A stretch of 64,000 nucleotides of DNA. Source: Tridacna crocea (Eukaryota; Mollusca; Bivalvia; Cardiida; Cardiidae). A model generated the notes under the pieces. It did no database searches and was not told the origin of the DNA. It worked only from the letters and a program-made list of their open reading frames with translations. The DNA lies in NCBI GenBank assembly GCA_943736015.1, contig OX031058.1, positions 3,239,001 to 3,303,000 on the forward strand, written 5' to 3'. The position numbers were made by a program, and so were the translations under genes. Below, piece after piece: positions 11,150-22,200 of this stretch (positions within the stretch are counted from its first letter, which is position 1; each line of letters opens with the position of its first letter).

Positions 11150-11690
11150 ACCGAAAAAGATCTTGTATCGACGGACTATACCATCAGGTATGCATATTAA
11201 ATATGAGTTTCATCAATTTTCGTCAAGGATTTTAGTACATATCTGTCCGAACGGACGGACGAACAGTTTTAGTGATAGCCAATATAAAAACATGTATGAA
11301 GTTCTGGCAATGTTGGTTGATATTGGTCCATATTGCTCCATGATGAAATTATAATTCAAGCCTCCTTTTTCCATGACAAGGCATTTCACTTAATACAAAT
11401 ACAAGCAAATTATGACGCTCTGTGGCTTATGATAAACAATAAACGATGAACTTTCATAAAAACTTTGTCCAATAATTAAAGAAATGTTGGTTCCTAATGG
11501 AAATATCAAAACCCTGTTTTCACACGACACTAAATGTTTTTTTTTTTTTCTTTTTAAACAGGGTATGTCGGCGTTCTACCCATTAGGAACACATGTATGA
11601 AGTTTCATCAAGTTTCATCTTTGACTTTAGAAGATATCAGTCCGCACGAAGGAATGGTCAGAAAAGTATTCCCCTTCGCCTTCAGCGGAG
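11150..11690. repeat. Degenerate bivalve-type dispersed repeat with GGACGGACGAACAG
   Basis: Two related blocks (11150-11300 and 11580-11690) share a CATGTATGAAGTT phrase and ATCTGTCCGAACGG/ATCAGTCCGCACGA. Non-coding. The surrounding 10815-12490 interval otherwise holds only an eroded MITE near 10820-11035. Confidence 0.5.
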
Positions 11691-12499
11691 GATAAAAAAT
11701 ACTTGAAAAGTAGCAAATGATTGTTACAACATCTGCTTCTTTTTCAACCGTGTTTTCAATTGGTAGGAACTTCCTTCAGACTTGTCATGTTTACTTCTCG
11801 TTGGATAAGTAAATTCTGACATGTCGCTCGACCCCTTGTCCCGCCAGGCACCCATTTTCCTTCGCACCTCGAATCGAAAGCAATCCTATAAAGGTAACTA
11901 CATTATCAGTACCTCATTATTTTCACAAACAAATGAACCTAGCTGTTTGAAAAAAAGAACTACTGCATTTTAAGTAATGCGTGTGCAAAAAAGCTTTCGC
12001 GCAGGCTATAACATTTATTAAAGTCTTTCGCTATTGGTTAATTTAATTCACGTCAAAAGACCAGTCTACCGCAGAACTAAGTCTATTGTCAGACAGAGAG
12101 GATTTCATGGATATATAATCATGTGATGTCTATCTATGTCCTGCTTGGTAAACTGCTTTACCAAGATATATTGAACTCCATTCTGATAGGTCGAGACTTC
12201 AAAAAAAAAGGTGAATTAAATATGACTTAGTTAAGAAAGGATTATCTCATGGGACAAAGATTATGCTGTGAAAAACGTTTACTATGCATTCATGGGGTTA
12301 TATATCTAAACAATACAATACAAAATACAAATGCATTATATATCTAAACAATATTCATAGTTGCATACAATGTGATTTCCATGTACTGAAACATTTTTGT
12401 AGCAAGCAATGGGAATTTTATTTCTGCGTGACTCATTGTCTGAAACCGGGGAAATGAAAAGGGGGGGGGGGGCTTTCTATTTAAATATTTTAAAGACAT

Positions 12500-13105
12500 A
12501 GAGGATATTTCGTTTTCTTTTTTTTACGGTGAAAGATCGAAATTTGTGGCTACGCCACTCGTGAAAATATTACCGATGATGTTCACGAGATGAAATAAAT
12601 TTCGAAAAAAAATCTATTTATTGAATTTTAATGCTTTAACCCTTTCTTAGGTGAACTTAATCAAATTCCAGTAGTTTTCGGTTATGCCCCGTGGCGTTAC
12701 CCCTCCGCGTAGCAGCACATTACAATAATATGTAAAGTACGAGCAATGTGAGGTAAATTACGTCTAATTTCCATCTGGTTGTCAGGAACGCACATTTTAC
12801 ATTCGGCATACTTTGGATGATGAGAGCCATCATAGATGTAGGTATGGAATCGGCCGAGTTGTGACGAGTGGTGCACTTTACATAGCGTCGGTTTGCTTCC
12901 AAAACCTCGTAACTACAGCTTGTAAAAAGCTGTAGTTATGAGGTTTTGGAAGCAAACCAACGATAGGTAACTAGTGTGCGGGAACAAGTGTTTCCGCCGT
13001 CAATTGAAGAGTAAGAATATAAATATCGATATTTTCATTGGTGTTAACCATTAAAATATCGAAAAATATTTTACCGATATTTCTCGATACCTCACCGGAA
13101 AGCAT
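12500..13105. mobile_element. GTGAAAATATTACCGATG palindromic element, interrupted
   Basis: Left part 12500-12796 and right part about 13010-13105 match the continuous copy at 22122-22590. The inserted segment carries the 83-bp CGTCGGTTT palindrome (12883-12965). Confidence 0.75.
12883..12965. mobile_element. ~83-bp CGTCGGTTT perfect palindrome MITE
   Basis: Arms CGTCGGTTTGCTTCCAAAAC and complement. Sister copies at 25392-25472 and 60659-60742 have matched differences in both arms (TTACTT/AAGTAA). Confidence 0.85.
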
Positions 13106-14029
13106 GAAATAAATATTTATATACCTGTTTTTAGGCAGTTTTCATCCTTGTAATATGAATCTACAATAATTGTTGTATCCTCATACGAAATGATGCCCCC
13201 TAACGGCTGCATGGTTGCACAGATTGTGACGGATAGAAAAATCCGTTTCATATTTTGGAGGCCTTCCAAATAATGACATGGGTCGAAACCTTTTGCTTTT
13301 TAAGTTTTCTGCATGCCTAACGGCCATTTTACGTCACGATTAATCCTTTACCACACATTGACGCCTTTTGACGACCCTGAGACAGAAGCCTTTGGAAAAA
13401 GTAGCGGGAAAAGCAGAAAATGATGGTAACCCCTTTTAGGGCCCTGAATTCAGGAAACCGAGATGAATAAGATTAACAGGTTAAAAACATTACGGTAAAA
13501 AGAGAAATCTGTTTTTACGTGCATTTCCTCCTTTTTGCCACAATGTTCTCTGAAAGTGAGCTGCTGAAAGCGGAAAGGGTTTTTTGGAGTAAAAGCATTA
13601 GAAGATGAACGAGCTTCATGTAATTTTAAAGCCTGTTTGAAATATTTAAATAAGTATTTTATCTTACAGAAGTCAGGCCCTTTGATTTTCGTTCCGCGGC
13701 GAAAAAAATTACTTCAAGCATGGGCCGGACCGATAAGGTTTCAAACTCCCTTTATTATTAATTATTGAACGACAAAATTGCTTACTTATCAATATTGAGA
13801 GTGTCAGAGGTCAAATCAAAGGCGTTTCAAACTTTGAAAGGATGGACACTGTAAAAGGAAAAGGAGCAAATCTTGTCAGGCGGGCGTTTTTACCAACGGT
13901 TGCCGATTTTTATTAAATGGGGGATATCTGTTGGCCTCCTTTTCGGTTGATGATCGAAATTCATTTCATGGAGTGAAATTAGTGAAATGGGTCATATTTT
14001 GTTTGAAATGAGTAGATTAGTAACCTTAA

Positions 14030-14270
14030 TCAACGCTTTACCAAACGACAAAATTTCTGACTGGTCCAAGTTCAAAGCACTTGCAGACGACAAAATAGAA
14101 GTTACTCAAAAATTAAAATTTGTTTCCAGCGGGGTAGAAAACATTGTGGGAAAAAGGAGAAAATGCTGGTTACCAGCATTTTCTCCTTTTCCAACAATGT
14201 TTTCAAAAGGCTTCTATCTCAGGGTGGTAAAAAACAAGGGATTTATTGGTAAAGGGTTTAACCGACTATG
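14030..14270. mobile_element. TTAA MITE
   Basis: Intact TACCAGCA centre; arms TTGTGGGAAAAAGGAG and CTCCTTTTCCAACAA have single-base differences. Confidence 0.82.
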
Positions 14271-14292
14271 AATAATTGACTGGAAATAACCT

Positions 14293-14409
14293 CAGGGTCA
14301 TTAGTCTACGCAGAGAAATGACCACAGAGGGCGATTTCTCAATGGAGAATAATGACCTGGGTCATTCCTCTACGTACATGTAGGGAAGGGTCATTTCTCT
14401 GCATTACAC
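14293..14409. repeat. TCTACGTAGAGAAATGACC palindromic family
   Basis: Alternating AAATGACC and GGTCATT blocks around CTACGTA. Larger relatives at 29123-29367 and 55516-55725. Confidence 0.75.
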
Positions 14410-14761
14410 CAATTTTGAGCACTTAAGAAAAACGTCCGTTTTATAAACGTCTGTTATAAACTCAGCGCTCTGTGGTACCAGAGCGTATCTAAGATACACA
14501 TCTTGAATTTTTTCCACTTTGTAAACAGCCTATCTCTAGAGAATTCTAAGTGAAGAATGAAAACTACTAACGTTATATTGATTAATATTTTCAAAGACTT
14601 TGAAATGCTTTAGTTTTTCTTTAAGGGAGCTTCATTGAACAGATCTATTTCTTTGAACTGCAGTAAACGATCGTACACGGAAACTGGGAAATATTTTATT
14701 AAAAAGTTTCTTTTGGAAAAAAAAAAGATAGATAATTCAAGAAGTGCACTTCACAACGAAT

Positions 14762-15089
14762 ATGATCTTCAGTTATTTTTGTATGAATTTTGTGACTTTA
14801 CTAATTGCACATTTTGTGACGTATTTCCTTGTGACTAAATGTGTATTTGGTGACATCAATAAAAATCTGTACGAACGTTTTGACGGACTCAGATGTCCAA
14901 GGAACTATCGACTGTTTATAAAGACAGTATACAGCGAAGCTTATTGTGTATGTACGTGTTCTTTAGACAGTGCTTGCATTGGAGTGGAGTATAAACCAAC
15001 AGGAAACCTGTGTTACGGATGTAGTCATATTTACGCGGTAAACTCCGAGACGGCACCGGAGACAAGTTCCACATACTTTTTAGACTCAG
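14762..15089 (+). CDS. SRCR gene exon 1 (signal peptide and Cys-rich N-domain)
   Basis: It covers 109 codons plus 1 nt and ends ACTCAG/GTAAAT. It carries the whole predicted signal peptide and the PAN-like Cys cluster. The start could also be ATG 14783, giving a more typical signal peptide length. Confidence 0.8.
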
Positions 15090-17983
15090 GTAAATTTGTA
15101 CGGCTTATTTGATCATTTCAGTAAGGTCTCAACGAAATCGAAATAGAAAAGATAAAAATAGTTGTCGAAATTGTAACCATTTGTAGACTCTAAGTTTTTC
15201 TCTTTACCTAACAAGAAACTTTTAGACTGGTCCAAATTGAAAGCATTTGCAGACGACAAAATAAATGTGACTGAAAAATTAGAATTTGGTTTGGAAATGA
15301 TAGAAAACATTGTGGGAAAAGAAGAAAATGCTGGTTAACAGCATTTTCTCCTTTTCCCACAATGTTTTCGGAAGGCTTCCGTCTCAGGGTCGCAAAAACC
15401 AGGGATTGTTTGGGAAAGGGTTAAAGTCCCAGTAAAGGCCAAAATATCAAAGCAGGTGATATTATACATTTGAATTCAATCATTCCATTTAAAATTATGA
15501 GAAATATTGTGGAGATAGGAGTCTGTTATCGTGAGATCGGACCATGAATGGCACCCACCGTGTTGTGCATGAAACCTTCTTTTGCCAGAGTGTGGCCTGT
15601 TCGTATTATTAATATTTTTTTTCTTTTTTTTTTTCAAATAGAGAAAGAGACAATGATTATACAAGTTAGAATCGGCGAAGACAGTGGTTATTCGGACCGC
15701 GGACGTGTTGAAGGTAAGTTTACTCACAGGCCTTTGAGCTTTATTGGTTCATCATGGAACACTTAAATTGTCCTTGGTCGATCAACCCACACTTATAATT
15801 AACACATTATTAATTGTACGGTCAGGTAGCAGGGGACTTGGTAACTTGTTCACGGCTGTGGTGGATCATGTCGCCCCGAGCCGAAAGCGAGGTGGCGACA
15901 TGATTCGACACAGCCGTGTACAAGTTTCCAAGTCCCCTGCCACCTGACCATACAACGAATTTATCATACTGCAAAGTTTTACCCTTTCAAAGCCAATTAG
16001 AATTTAGTATGCTGACGAAACAGAAACTCCCTTCTGAGTGACCCAATTCAATGAAAACTGATGTCACTGGAAAATGATGTCACTGAAACGTACAGTTTGG
16101 TGCATAAACGTGCAGTCTGGTGATCGAACGACGCCGCCATTTTGGATGTTGTGTTTCACGTGTAGTAATGTTTACGGGGCGCTCAAAAGGGAAATTGACT
16201 TTATGTGGTTTTGCAAGGGTACATGATATATATGTTCCCGGCATGTTAACCAATCAGATCACGAGAAATTTCTTTGCACTATAATAAACTTTGAAGCCTT
16301 TGAAGCTCTATTGGTTCATTTTGGAACACTTAAATTGTCCTCGGTCGATAACCGACATTGGTGCATCGTCTCTTTATCAGGGAATTTACTCAAATTTTCA
16401 TTAACACCATTTCTATGTATAGCACACATAAGCGAATCCCTCTGTATCGTAAATCTTACTATATACGATAGAGAAGGAATCGACAATGTGCTATTTATCG
16501 TCACATGATACTTTGTGTTTATTTCAACATTTCCATAGAAAATCCGAGTATCTGTCTATAAGATGAATGCTGGTTATTATCACCCTTTACATTATATTTC
16601 TGGTAACCAATGAAATATCGTTTTACAAACCGCATACGAATACAATATAATTCAACATGAATCAATAACCACAAACGTACTTCGACATTCTGTCGTAAGG
16701 TGCTTGAATATAGCCTAAAACCTCCGATAACTGATTGGTCACAATCAACTGTCAATCAACTTTCTATAAATATTGTTCGTCCATGTTTATTTGGTAATAA
16801 ATCGTTACAGATACTGTGCACATCCACGGAGTTATCCATGTTTACCGTCTATTTTTATTCGGAAGGTCGCGAGAGCTGGCTGCAACCAATGAAATTGCGT
16901 ATCGCGTGAATGTAAAATCAAGCTCGATCCGCAAGGGGAAGAGTAGCGTAGTGGATCGTCACCCTTGGCTTGCGAAGATGGAAGCGTTAGGATGAAAATA
17001 CCTCAATCCTGTTATACATTTATTCACAGTTCGATACAATGGTACCTGGGGCACGGTATGCGACGATCGCTGGCACAATCATCTAACTGGCCACGAGGAA
17101 GACAATATCATCGTCATGTGTCGTACTCTTGGATTCGGCGGGTATGTTAAAATTAGGGTACCTCTTAGGAGAAACAACTCCTTAATGTATGGCTTCGTCC
17201 AAATTTAAATACATTACGTCTTCGTTAGAAAGATATCTCTCAGCTCAGTGATTCATGTACAGTACAGTAACATACCATACCAGTGGTTATGGTGTTGGAA
17301 AAAAATTTGGCATTATATGGTATGATACGGTACGGTGCGGTGCGGTACGGTATAGAATGGTATGGTTTGCTATGGCACGGTACGGTACTGTACGATACAC
17401 TGTGGTACGATACGGTAAGGTATGGTATGTTATGGTATGGTATGTTACTGTACTGCACAGTATGGTATGGTAGGTACGGTATGCTATGGTATGGTTCGGT
17501 ATGGTATGCTCTGGTTCGGCATGCTATGCTATGTTACGGTAAGGTATGAAAGATTACGGTATGGTGAGATAGCAATACCTTGGATCAGAGCTCCACGGAG
17601 AGGGTGTGATTTTGATTTCACAAGTGAAAAAAATAATTATCTTCCACAAAACCCTATGTTATGGGTACTCATTAGAATCATCTCATCGAGACAATTCTAA
17701 CGAGTACCCACAACATAGGGTTTGGAAGAGAAATAACAGATTTAGAATGCCACCACTCCCTCTTATCTAGAGTTCTCTTAGATGATTGATTTTTTTTTAC
17801 AGTGGTGGAGAGATTCTAGCCTACGGGTCTTATCCCATGGCCAACAGTACGGGCGTCCCAATCTGGATGGACAACATTGAGTGTGATGGCCAGGAGGAGA
17901 GCATCGTGGACTGTAAATTCTCAGGATTTGGTGTTCATGACTGCGAACATGTTGAAGATCTTAGTGTTCAGTGCTATTCCTAA
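14762..17983 (+). CDS. Secreted SRCR-domain protein with PAN-like N-terminus (complete, four exons)
   Basis: Exons 14762-15089, 15642-15713, 17030-17141 and 17803-17983 (phases 1, 1, 2) give 230 residues. Residues 1-31 are a hydrophobic signal peptide; Met8 (14783) is an alternative start. Residues 45-87 hold a Cys cluster (CVCTCSLDSACIG, NLCYGC) resembling a PAN/apple module; this is tentative. Residues 118-228 are one scavenger receptor cysteine-rich domain: VRIGEDSG, then YNGTWGTVCDDRW, MCRTLGFGG, IWMDNIECDGQEESIVDC, and a final QC just before the stop. Six Cys in this spacing match group A SRCR. Such proteins usually bind microbial or extracellular ligands; bivalves have many. Intron 3 carries a pentanucleotide satellite and a palindromic element; intron 2 carries a 480-bp dispersed repeat. 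Ligand and tissue cannot be inferred. Confidence 0.9.
15197..15424. mobile_element. TTAA MITE in SRCR intron 1
   Basis: Ends TTTACCTAACAAGAAAC and GGGAAAGGGTTAA; the centre reads GGTTAACAGC, one base off the perfect palindrome. Confidence 0.8.
15642..15713 (+). CDS. SRCR gene exon 2
   Basis: A 72-nt exon after a long T tract ending AAATAG. It encodes KETMIIQVRIGEDSG to GRVE, the first beta strand of the SRCR domain. Donor GAAG/GTAAGT, phase 1. Confidence 0.88.
15726..16350. repeat. ~480-bp GTACGGTCAGG element flanked by a duplicated ~55-bp segment
   Basis: The element is about 15813-16290, with a palindrome of GGCAGGGGACTTGGAAACTT type. It is flanked by near-identical segments (15726-15780 and 16296-16350, both with CACTTAAATTGTCCT). 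Related copies: 20139-20632 same strand, 33233-33735 and 41345-41850 reverse. Confidence 0.8.
17030..17141 (+). CDS. SRCR gene exon 3
   Basis: Acceptor TTCACAG, donor GG/GTATGT. It encodes RYNGTWGTVCDDRW through VMCRTLGFG, the diagnostic SRCR core. Confidence 0.95.
17260..17575. repeat. GGTAT/GGTAC pentanucleotide satellite in SRCR intron 3
   Basis: About 60 diverged units of TATGG/TACGG. It leaves long spurious reading frames in several frames (repeating Y, V, W, R). Confidence 0.92.
17590..17760. mobile_element. CCCTATGTTATGGGTACTC palindromic element
   Basis: Palindrome 17641-17728, flanked by CTCCACGGAGAGGGTG and CACCACTCCCTCTT. It lies just before SRCR exon 4. Relative with tandem duplication at 56867-57168. 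Confidence 0.78.
17803..17983 (+). CDS. SRCR gene exon 4 (terminal)
   Basis: Acceptor TTTTTTTTACAG. It encodes GGEILAYGSYP to SVQCYS and TAA at 17981. It supplies the last four Cys of the SRCR domain; nothing follows the domain. Confidence 0.95.
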
Positions 17984-18465
17984 CTCTTGACTGGACTAAA
18001 ATTGTAGACTTTGTTCAAGCTGAAAGCATTTGCAGGCAACAACATAAGAGACCTGTTCTTACACCTGCGAAAGGTATCGAACCAGGTCAACCCGCGCAGG
18101 TTGGCCTGCCCCGATACTTTTCGATATTGGTCAATTTTCTGCATGTCAAACGGCAAGTCTACCTCATTATCTAGTCGTTTGTTAAAAGAAGTAGCTATTA
18201 TGTATTCATAATTATGAAATGACTTGATTTGAGTAATGGATCACAAAGATGTATTAAGCCCCCCTGTTCCAGAGCAGGGGTTCATAAATATGACCCATAA
18301 AATAGAACTGTCGTTGAAAGGTTGAAAATATAGTGGCTAAAGGCTGGTAAGTTTTCCGAATTCGGCTCATGAAGAAAGAGATGAAAATGTTTGGTAAAGA
18401 TATTTATTATTTATTTATTTTATCCAGATAATACTCAGAAAAAAATCGAAGAACCAAAGAGAGAA

Positions 18466-18476
18466 AATAAAATAAA
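18466..18476 (+). terminator. Possible polyadenylation signals of the SRCR gene
   Basis: Two overlapping AATAAA hexamers lie 480 bp after the stop. AT-rich context makes this weak. Confidence 0.25.
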
Positions 18477-18539
18477 AAGTTCGAGAATACGCTAAAGAGT
18501 CATGAAAGAATATGAAAATAACAAGACTAATTCAATACG

Positions 18540-19100
18540 TAACCACTTATGATTCTAAGCAAATTTCAAGAATATTGTGCTGAATATGTAGCCTCCAGTG
18601 CATACACAATGCTTTTCAAGGATTAAACTTGGTGACCTAGTTTTTTATTCCACGTGACCCATTTCCAAACTAACGCAAGATATCATCAGGACAAAATATT
18701 CTGACTAGATTTAAAGGATATTGATCTAAAAAATGCAAGCCCTAGTGTGTACAAAAGTTTTGGCTGAGATTTTACCAGGTGACCTAACTTTTCATCCAAC
18801 ATGACCCATTTTCATACTATTATATTACCAAGACAAGCATTCCAACAAAACTTCAAGATTATTGGACTAAACACGTGGCCTCCTGAGCGTGCAAGGTTTT
18901 TCTAAGATTTCACACAGTGACCTAGGTTTGGACGTGGCATGACCTATTTCAAACTCATCCAAGCTATCATAATGGCAAACATTTAACATTCTCACAACTT
19001 TGAGGAGCATTGTGTAATTATCTATGCTGGAAATGGAACCAGTGTAGTTATGCAATGGTCAAGGCAGTCGATATGACCATTGTATTGAATACATAAATAC
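18540..19100. repeat. Diverged ~125-bp repeats with GTGACCTA
   Basis: At least three units share CAAGGTTTTTCTAAGATT or variants, GGTGACCTAGTTTTT and CATGACCCATTTC. The same kind recurs at 23990-24260 and 27850-28010. It may contain the P450 3' UTR. Confidence 0.7.
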
Positions 19101-19192
19101 ATCCGTTTTCCAGCTAAAATTTTCCAGGATCAATATGCTATGTGAAGTCTTCAGTTACAAGTTGATAACATATGCTGCTTTACTAAAGCGAA

Positions 19193-19295
19193 TCAGAGCC
19201 GGGATGTAAGTTTAACCTGCAAACCGTTCGAAGACTTGAACACAACCTCCGGTAACAACACAGGTTCTTCAAGACCCTCTACGCTCACTGTATAC
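19193..19295 (-). CDS. P450 exon 12 (C-terminus)
   Basis: It encodes [20 protein letters not shown] and QVKLTSRL then TGA (19193-19195). Acceptor TTCACAG. It matches the usual CYP4 end. Confidence 0.95.
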
Positions 19296-22200
19296 CTGTG
19301 AAAAGAACAAACATAGTATAATAAATACAGCAGTTCAGGCACAAATAGTAATAGTAAACATAATGATAAAGTGCTTAAGAATATTAGATAAAAATGGAAA
19401 CCAAGACATATAAAGTATTTAAGGTTATGACTTGAGACCAGTTGGTTGGGTTGGTTCGAGACATTATGTCTATACAAAGAGACTGGGGACATAGAGTGTC
19501 ACGTTCTCAAAAAACCCAGTCTAAGAACTTAATACTATCCAAATAAACCTCTACTGGTGTAAACATGTTTTCCTCATTATTGTCATTACAAGTGTTGAAA
19601 AATAAAGTCAAAAGCAGAAATATTTCGTCACGTTTGTATTTCGCTGCAATATCTAATGTAGATCTATTAATTAACCCATAACCACCCGATCCCTACGTTT
19701 GATGATCCTGAAAAAGAAGCATTTAGAAAACATCGTGAGAAAAGGAGAAAATGCTGGTAACCAGCATTTTCTCCTTTTCCCACATTATTTTAAACCCTTC
19801 ACAATACAAGTTTCAAATTTTTAGTCACTTTTATTTTGTCGTCTGCAAGTGCTTTCGATTTGGAATAGCCAAAAATTTTGTCGTTTGGTAAAGAATTAAA
19901 CCATAATTGATATTGATTATCCATATCTAACACATATAATTGTTTTTAAATTCGTCATTCTGAGAAGTCCATTGAATTCTTAGGTAAAAAATGTCACTAA
20001 CATCTGAAGATCTCGCAATTCAACCGATAAATACCTTTTCACGAACTTAGCGATAGTTATTTTGATTTCATTCAATGCAAAGTTCTGACCAATGCAGTTC
20101 CTGAAAGTAAAACGAACATAGAAAACAAGATTACTTACTAGTTGTACCGTCAGGTTGCAGGGGACTTGGAAACTTGTTCACAGCTGTGGTGAATCATGCT
20201 GGGCTCGGGGCGACATGATTCACCACAGCAGTGAACAAGTTTCCAAGTCCCCTGCCACCTGACCGTACAACGAATGTGTTATACTGCAAAAAAATACCCC
20301 TTCAAAGCGCGCCAAGCAAAATTTTCCTGTTTTATAATCTCACAAATCGAGTATGCTGACGAAATAGAAATTCCCTTCTGAGTGCCCCAATTCAATGAAA
20401 ACTGACGTCACTGGAAACTGACGTCTCTAAAACGTGCAGTTTGGTGCATAAATATGCAGTCTGGTGATCGATCGACACCACCATTTTTGATGTTGTGTTG
20501 CATGTGTAGTGATGTTTACGGGGTACTCAAAAGGGAAACTGGCTGAATTAGTTTTTGCCAGGATACATGATAAATGTTCCCGGCATGTTAACCAATCAGA
20601 TCACGAAACATTTCTTTGCAGTATAATAAAGTTTCTATGATAATACATTTGAGACATGCTCTGGAAAAGGAGGCTTAATGCATCCCCTTGATGTATGATA
20701 CCAAGCAAGTCATCACAGTCTTGTACATCCCTAAGAAACGTTTTGTAAATCAACCTCTTGAATTATTAGTTACACTGATCCTTTTAACTCATTACCAAAC
20801 AACAATATTTTAGGCTTTTCCAAATCTAAAGCATTTGCAGTCGACAAAATAAAAGTGACTGAAAATTTGAAATTTGTTTTGTGAAGGGTAGAAAACATTG
20901 TGGGAAAAGGAGAAAATGCTGGTTACCAGCATTTTCTCCTTTTCCCACAATGTTTTCTAAATACTTCTTTCTCAGGGGTGTCAAAAGTAGGGATTGTGTG
21001 GTAATGGGTTAAACCTTATCCTGCTAAGTAACTAAAATGAAATTTACAATTCTATAGTAAAAACCCCAAATATTGCTATTTCAGAGTCTAGTTTCGGGGA
21101 ATGATATCTCCTTATCGAACAGTGTAGATCCAAGATCAGACTGCACGTTCTGTGCAGTCTGATCTTGATCTACACTGTCCGCAAAAGGTCGGTGAGTCGC
21201 GCTGAGCATCCTAGGTGTTTGGATACTGAAAATTAACGGAAAGCAAAAAGTTCCGACTCAGGTCAGCCTGCTCGGACTGTGCAGGCAGGACTTGCGTCGA
21301 TACATTTCACAAGTGCATTTAGACCTTTTTTTTTAAAAGCATGGCTAATTTATATGAACCATAACTTACTTCTGCATCTACCGGTTAACTGAAATGAACA
21401 ACCAGTTCTTTGAATTTGGTTGTAAAAGAGATACTTGTTTTTCGTGAATTTCTTTAATCAATTTACGATTTACTACAAAAAAATGTCGTTTCATTAGTGA
21501 ATTATCATTACAACCACAACAGCCCAACTATCGAATTATTACTCCAGCTTCTACAATTTACTGCAAGGCTTCAATTAATAATGCTTTTTTGGACTCAAGG
21601 GACTTTGAGCTAATCCAAGCCAACAGTATCAGATGCAGATGCAAACGCGTAGTTAAAAGTTTCTATTTTCGACAAAAATAATTTTTCAAATAAGGGCAAT
21701 AAGTGTGTAAAATATATACCATGACTGCCTTTTCTTGTTATATCAGTTAACCTCTTGATAATTAGAATAAAATATTAGATCTGTCATGAGTATGCGTTTG
21801 ACATAGAATTTTATTAAACAAGTCTAGAAAAAATGTTATTAAGCGAGCCTTTGGCGAGGTTAATGACTTTTTTCCTCGACGAGTTTTGTAAAATTTTATC
21901 TCAAACTCCTACGATTATCAGATTCTTTTTTCACATATTTTTGTTTCACATATAAAATTTATCCACTTCTAAGAAATACATACATAATGACGTCAAAAAT
22001 AACGTTGTGCAAAAATTGTGATATCAAACGTGTGTGACATAAGAAAATTCATGGTGCGTATATTACACTGAAAACAAGGGAGGTTATGTGAGTAAATTTG
22101 GAGTGAATATCATCAGTGATGAAAAAGATATAGAGGATATTTGTTTTTTTCGGTGTAAGATTGAAATTTATTTTATCGAGTGAACACCATCGGTAATATT

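Noticed and set aside
17240-17560. Open frames rich in Y, V, W, R
   Set aside because: They are produced by the pentanucleotide satellite.
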